Origin: an uncultured Methanomassiliicoccus sp.
Lineage (GTDB): Archaea > Thermoplasmatota > Thermoplasmata > Methanomassiliicoccales > Methanomassiliicoccaceae
Direction of reading: 5' to 3'
Assembly: GCA_905202485.1 (NCBI GenBank)
Contig: CAJKRY010000026.1
Span: 1 to 9,002 of the forward strand
Length of the DNA: 9,002 bases
The notes below the pieces were generated by a model. The model did not search any database and was not told where the DNA came from. It saw only the letters and a program-made list of their open reading frames with translations. A program made the translations under genes and the position numbers. Positions 6,368-9,002 of the stretch are shown here, piece after piece. The number at the start of each line of letters is the position of its first letter. Within the stretch, counting starts at the first letter, position 1.

Positions 6368-6957
6368 GTGGTTCTTACAGCTTTAGCATATATCCTGACG
6401 ATATCTCTCGCTTCAGCACTGCCGCGTCTTACTATGCCTGACTCTGTTTTTATGCTGTGAATGGCAACTTTTTCTGTGCCGATCGTCATCAAGTCTCCCA
6501 CGTAAAACTCTTCATCCGGGAGGGCTTCCAGCTCTGCTGGTATAGTCTGAGTATGCTTATTAATTGAAATTTTGATTATCACATGATCATACTTCTTGGC
6601 CCAGATTGTATCGATATTGGCAGGTTCACAGTTTTGAACTCTTTTCCCTTTGGACTCAATGGAAGTGACCAGCAGCTGGTGATCTCCAAGGAATATTTCA
6701 TCCCCTACACTGAGAATCTCATCTTCCATGAGCTCAATTTCTTCTTTATTGGATTTGCTTCTGTCAGAAACGATGATTGGTACTTTTATTGACTCTGGCT
6801 CTCTGACTACGGTGGTATAAGTGTGGCCGCATTCTTGGCACTTCACGGTTGCCTCGAGCGTGTCCTGCTTTTTTCCCATTTTACCTCTGAGAACCTCATG
6901 CACAGCGTTCTCGCCACAGGATGGGCAATCCAAATAAAGTGCGTTAGGTATTGTCAT
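6358..6957 (-). CDS. HVO_0476-type archaeal zinc-ribbon protein
   Basis: Conserved archaeal protein of unknown role, 199 residues. The N-terminus holds a zinc ribbon with CxxC pairs Cys11/Cys14 and Cys40/Cys43. It is followed by a beta-rich region with two related-looking segments: LSVGDEIFLGDHQLLVTSIE (about 82-101) and FYVGDLMTIGTEKVAIHSIK (about 151-170), both containing a VGD turn, a short strand and a VxSI/IHSI strand. This looks like an internal duplication. The zinc ribbon suggests contact with nucleic acid or protein, not catalysis. The start ATG at 6957 has a TATA-like box about 25 bases upstream. It overlaps the end of the HAD gene by 10 bp. The family name is from memory of the Cys pattern and domain layout. 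Confidence 0.75.
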   Translation of the reverse strand: MTIPNALYLDCPSCGENAVHEVLRGKMGKKQDTLEATVKCQECGHTYTTVVREPESIKVPIIVSDRSKSNKEEIELMEDEILSVGDEIFLGDHQLLVTSIESKGKRVQNCEPANIDTIWAKKYDHVIIKISINKHTQTIPAELEALPDEEFYVGDLMTIGTEKVAIHSIKTESGIVRRGSAEARDIVRIYAKAVRTTYS

Positions 6958-6977
6958 TTAAATCAATTACCCATCGC

Positions 6978-6985
6978 AAATTAAG
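6978..6985 (-). promoter_or_regulatory. TATA-like box of the zinc-ribbon gene
   Basis: Minus-strand CTTAATTT centred about 25 bases before the ATG at 6957. The remaining 180 bases up to the broken ATPase gene are AT-rich and show no gene or clear T-run terminator. Confidence 0.4.
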
Positions 6986-7166
6986 CAATATATCTTTCGC
7001 TGTTGTTAACATTATATAACCAAGTCATTTGCAAGATTTTCTCATACCGCACATATCTCTTGAGTTTATCGTTATGTCTTTTTTGTGAGTGCATCAAAAT
7101 AACATCCGAAAATGGGCTCATACTGATACATCATTGATAATAAGGTTGTTTTAAATTTGAAATAAA

Positions 7167-8718
7167 TTACACAACAACATCATATATTTTCTTATCACTA
7201 TGGATTATCCAGGAACTCGCAGTATCTTTATGCTTATTGAATGAAAATGTGAGAAAATATCCTGCATCATGATTCATCAGGTTAAGATAATCTGTAAGTT
7301 GATTAAGCGCTCTTTCGTGTTCGGATGTCCCTCTCCAGATTTTTAATTCTATTATGAACTCTTCTTTTCCATACGTGACTATGACGTCCATACGTTTGTC
7401 TTCTCCGGTTTCCGCTTCTACATAGTAAAAGCCAGATCCGTTTATGATGGGTTTTAAAAATGCTAGAAACAGCAATCTTCCTTCACGTTCTATGAAATTT
7501 TCATCTTTATTTCTGTATTCTGAATGCATAAAATTCTTGAAACCATCAAGTATTTTGCTCATATTCAGCTTACCATCTAAGACATATTTTCTCTCCATGT
7601 CGTCTGTGCTGCCAATATTCCGAGACAGCTTCTTTTTAGACATTAGGTGGTTGTAGATGTAGAGCTCAAAAATCTTATTTGAAATAACGACTTTATTATT
7701 ATTTCCCTTTGAAATGATGCCATACATTACACCCTTTTCAATTGTAGAATTGGATGAAATATAATCAATAGGGTCTAAGGTAACTAACAGAGTATAGACT
7801 AAATCATAAAGTTCTTTATCATTTTCAATATTCTTAATCAAACTGTCAGTCAGAGTAGTTTTTTCTCCCAAAAATATTTTCACTGCTTTGTCAATTCCAT
7901 CCGAATTCCATTCTTTTGAGAGTTTTTCATCAATGATCTTACAGATGTAGCTAACTAAGAATGGTAGCCGTTTGTAAAGTAGTAAAGTCCATTTGATACT
8001 TTATCTATATCCATTCCAGTATTGTGATCATTTTCATACTGAATTAGCATAGTTGAGATTTCTTCAGGTGAAAATGACATGTCTATGTCAAATGGGGCAG
8101 CCATATTCCACGGAGAGTTAAACTTATGATCTTCATCGGTTCGTATTTTCAGCCTTAGATTTTTAACATCGTGAACGCCAGCTAAGATGACGCTTTTGAA
8201 TGTAGCATCTGTTCCTTCATTTCTTGAAGGTATTTTGTTCTCAACATCCCTAAAAAATCAATAAAAATCTGATTTCCGCTTGACTTGTCAACTTCCTCAA
8301 TCATAAGTATAATTTCTCGGTCAGATGAGCTCACAAGAGATGTAATGTTCTGGCTAAGGTTGGTCATAGGACTTATAGAACCGTCTATTTTCTGCCAGCT
8401 TTCTATCAGCTCATTATTGGCTTTGTTGATGATGAGTGATTTTTTAACGGCGTTTATGAACTCATTTACAAACAAAGTCTCTGATGAAAACACACTATCT
8501 CCATAACCTTCAAAACTTATGCTAATCACTACATACTTACTGGACAAAACTCTTCTTATCTGGTAAAGAGTGGTAGTTTTTCCATATTGCCAGGGTCGGA
8601 TTATGGAGAAGTAATCCTCACATTCAATCATGTTGACTATACGATCTAATTTATTGCTTACATTTATCATGTAATGTTTGTCAGGAATACACGTACCAGT
8701 AATATTAAACTCTTTCAT
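7167..8718 (-). pseudogene. AAA-ATPase-like / PD-(D/E)XK nuclease gene with two frameshifts
   Basis: Belongs to the common but poorly understood family with an N-terminal AAA-ATPase-like domain (PF09820) and a C-terminal PD-(D/E)XK nuclease-like domain (PF08011, formerly DUF1703). The first frame (8718 to 8221) gives a normal start MKEFNITGTCIP, a Walker A-like QYGKTTT at 44-50 and Walker B-like LMIEEVDKSS at 138-147, with Glu141 where I would expect Asp. After one missing base near 8220-8222 the frame continues NEGTDATFKSVILAGVHDVK to GYH near 7961. A second missing base near 7960 leads into the last frame (LVSYICKIIDEKL to the stop at 7167), which carries Asp445, Glu458 and Lys460 of the nuclease site (numbering after repair). 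Adding one base at each site gives 517 residues with no stop. GC looks lower than in the neighbouring genes. It may be a recent pseudogene or carry sequencing errors. Confidence 0.88.
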
Positions 8719-8824
8719 TTCAATTAGTATACACTAAACGAAAGACTGTATTTCAATTGTATGATTGTTCATAAGGCTAACACTTAATGTTCTCATTTTA
8801 AAGTGATGAGTGTAACGATCATTC

Positions 8825-8864
8825 GCGCAGGGGAACTCTCAAACTCAATCATATTCCCCTGCGC
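8825..8864 (-). repeat. 40-base hairpin ending the right repeat element
   Basis: Second copy of the hairpin at 377-416, on the opposite strand. Both 11-base arms are identical to the left copy and the 18-base loop differs at three positions. It lies 106 bp upstream of the start of the broken ATPase gene. As on the left, similarity ends on the side facing the window centre. Confidence 0.85.
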
Positions 8865-9002
8865 ATTCACTGTTAAGATGATTAAGTAAGCAAGTTAGGT
8901 TTTGAAAGTTAGTTAAAGTATCAGATTTTGACTTTTCATTTTTGAGTTTTTTGATTTCTGTTTGAAATCATATTTGATATTGAAATTATATGCGAATTAA
9001 TT
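8865..9002 (-). repeat. Skewed tail of right repeat element
   Basis: Read on the minus strand this is again A-rich with recurrent TCAAA (about six in the last 100 bases), matching the left tail in inverted orientation. Shared words are 8883-8893 (11 bases), 8905-8919 (15 bases) and 8948-8968 (21 bases), in the same order and nearly the same spacing as on the left. The element continues past the window edge. No coding frame is evident. Confidence 0.75.

Noticed and set aside
7167..8718. Two separate genes (178 aa and 238 aa) in place of one broken gene
   Set aside because: The intervening sequence translates in the third frame to conserved family sequence, and two one-base corrections restore a single full-length protein.
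377..8864. Composite transposon carrying the whole block
   Set aside because: No transposase is present and the interior consists mainly of core genes, including rps17e, a tRNA and thyX.

Overview
The window looks like chromosomal DNA of a compact, moderately AT-rich euryarchaeal genome. My best guess is the Thermoplasmata/Methanomassiliicoccales group, from the gene set and intermediate GC; the class is an inference, the domain is much firmer. Archaeal signs are ribosomal protein S17e (absent from bacteria), an Rqc2/RqcH-type NFACT protein with its C-terminal domain, an HVO_0476-type zinc-ribbon protein, a Ser/His/Asp signal peptidase, a tRNA gene without encoded CCA, and TATA-like boxes about 24-29 bases before many start codons.

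Layout. Bases 1-376 are an A-rich, strongly G-depleted tract full of TCAAA words and without a gene, ending in a perfect 11-bp-stem hairpin (377-416). A small acidic orphan gene (483-839, minus) is followed by a T9 terminator and diverges from the NFACT/RqcH gene (912-2834, plus). That gene meets a tRNA-Arg(GCG) gene (2841-2914, minus) with 6 bp between them. Next come rps17e (3068-3259, minus), a divergent signal peptidase (3357-4157, plus), thyX (4135-4824, minus), a TraB/PrgY-family gene (4858-5580, minus), a HAD phosphatase (5681-6367, plus) and the HVO_0476-type gene (6358-6957, minus). Two convergent pairs overlap at their 3' ends, by 23 and 10 bp. The right part is accessory and lower in GC: a AAA-ATPase/PD-(D/E)XK gene of the PF09820/PF08011 type (7167-8718, minus) broken by two one-base losses. 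Restoring one base at each site gives an uninterrupted 517-residue protein. The window ends with a second copy of the hairpin (8825-8864) and its skewed tract, inverted relative to the first.

How it fits together. The central block is housekeeping: translation and ribosome rescue (S17e, tRNA-Arg, RqcH), protein export (signal peptidase), dTMP synthesis (ThyX) and small-molecule phosphatase activity. It is not one pathway. The most unusual content is the pair of inverted repeat elements at the two edges: identical hairpin stems, a shared skewed tail pointing outward from each hairpin, and no protein-coding content that I can see. I do not recognise this element. The ATPase/nuclease gene beside the right copy may be a cargo or passenger of an unstable region, but the sequence does not prove a link.
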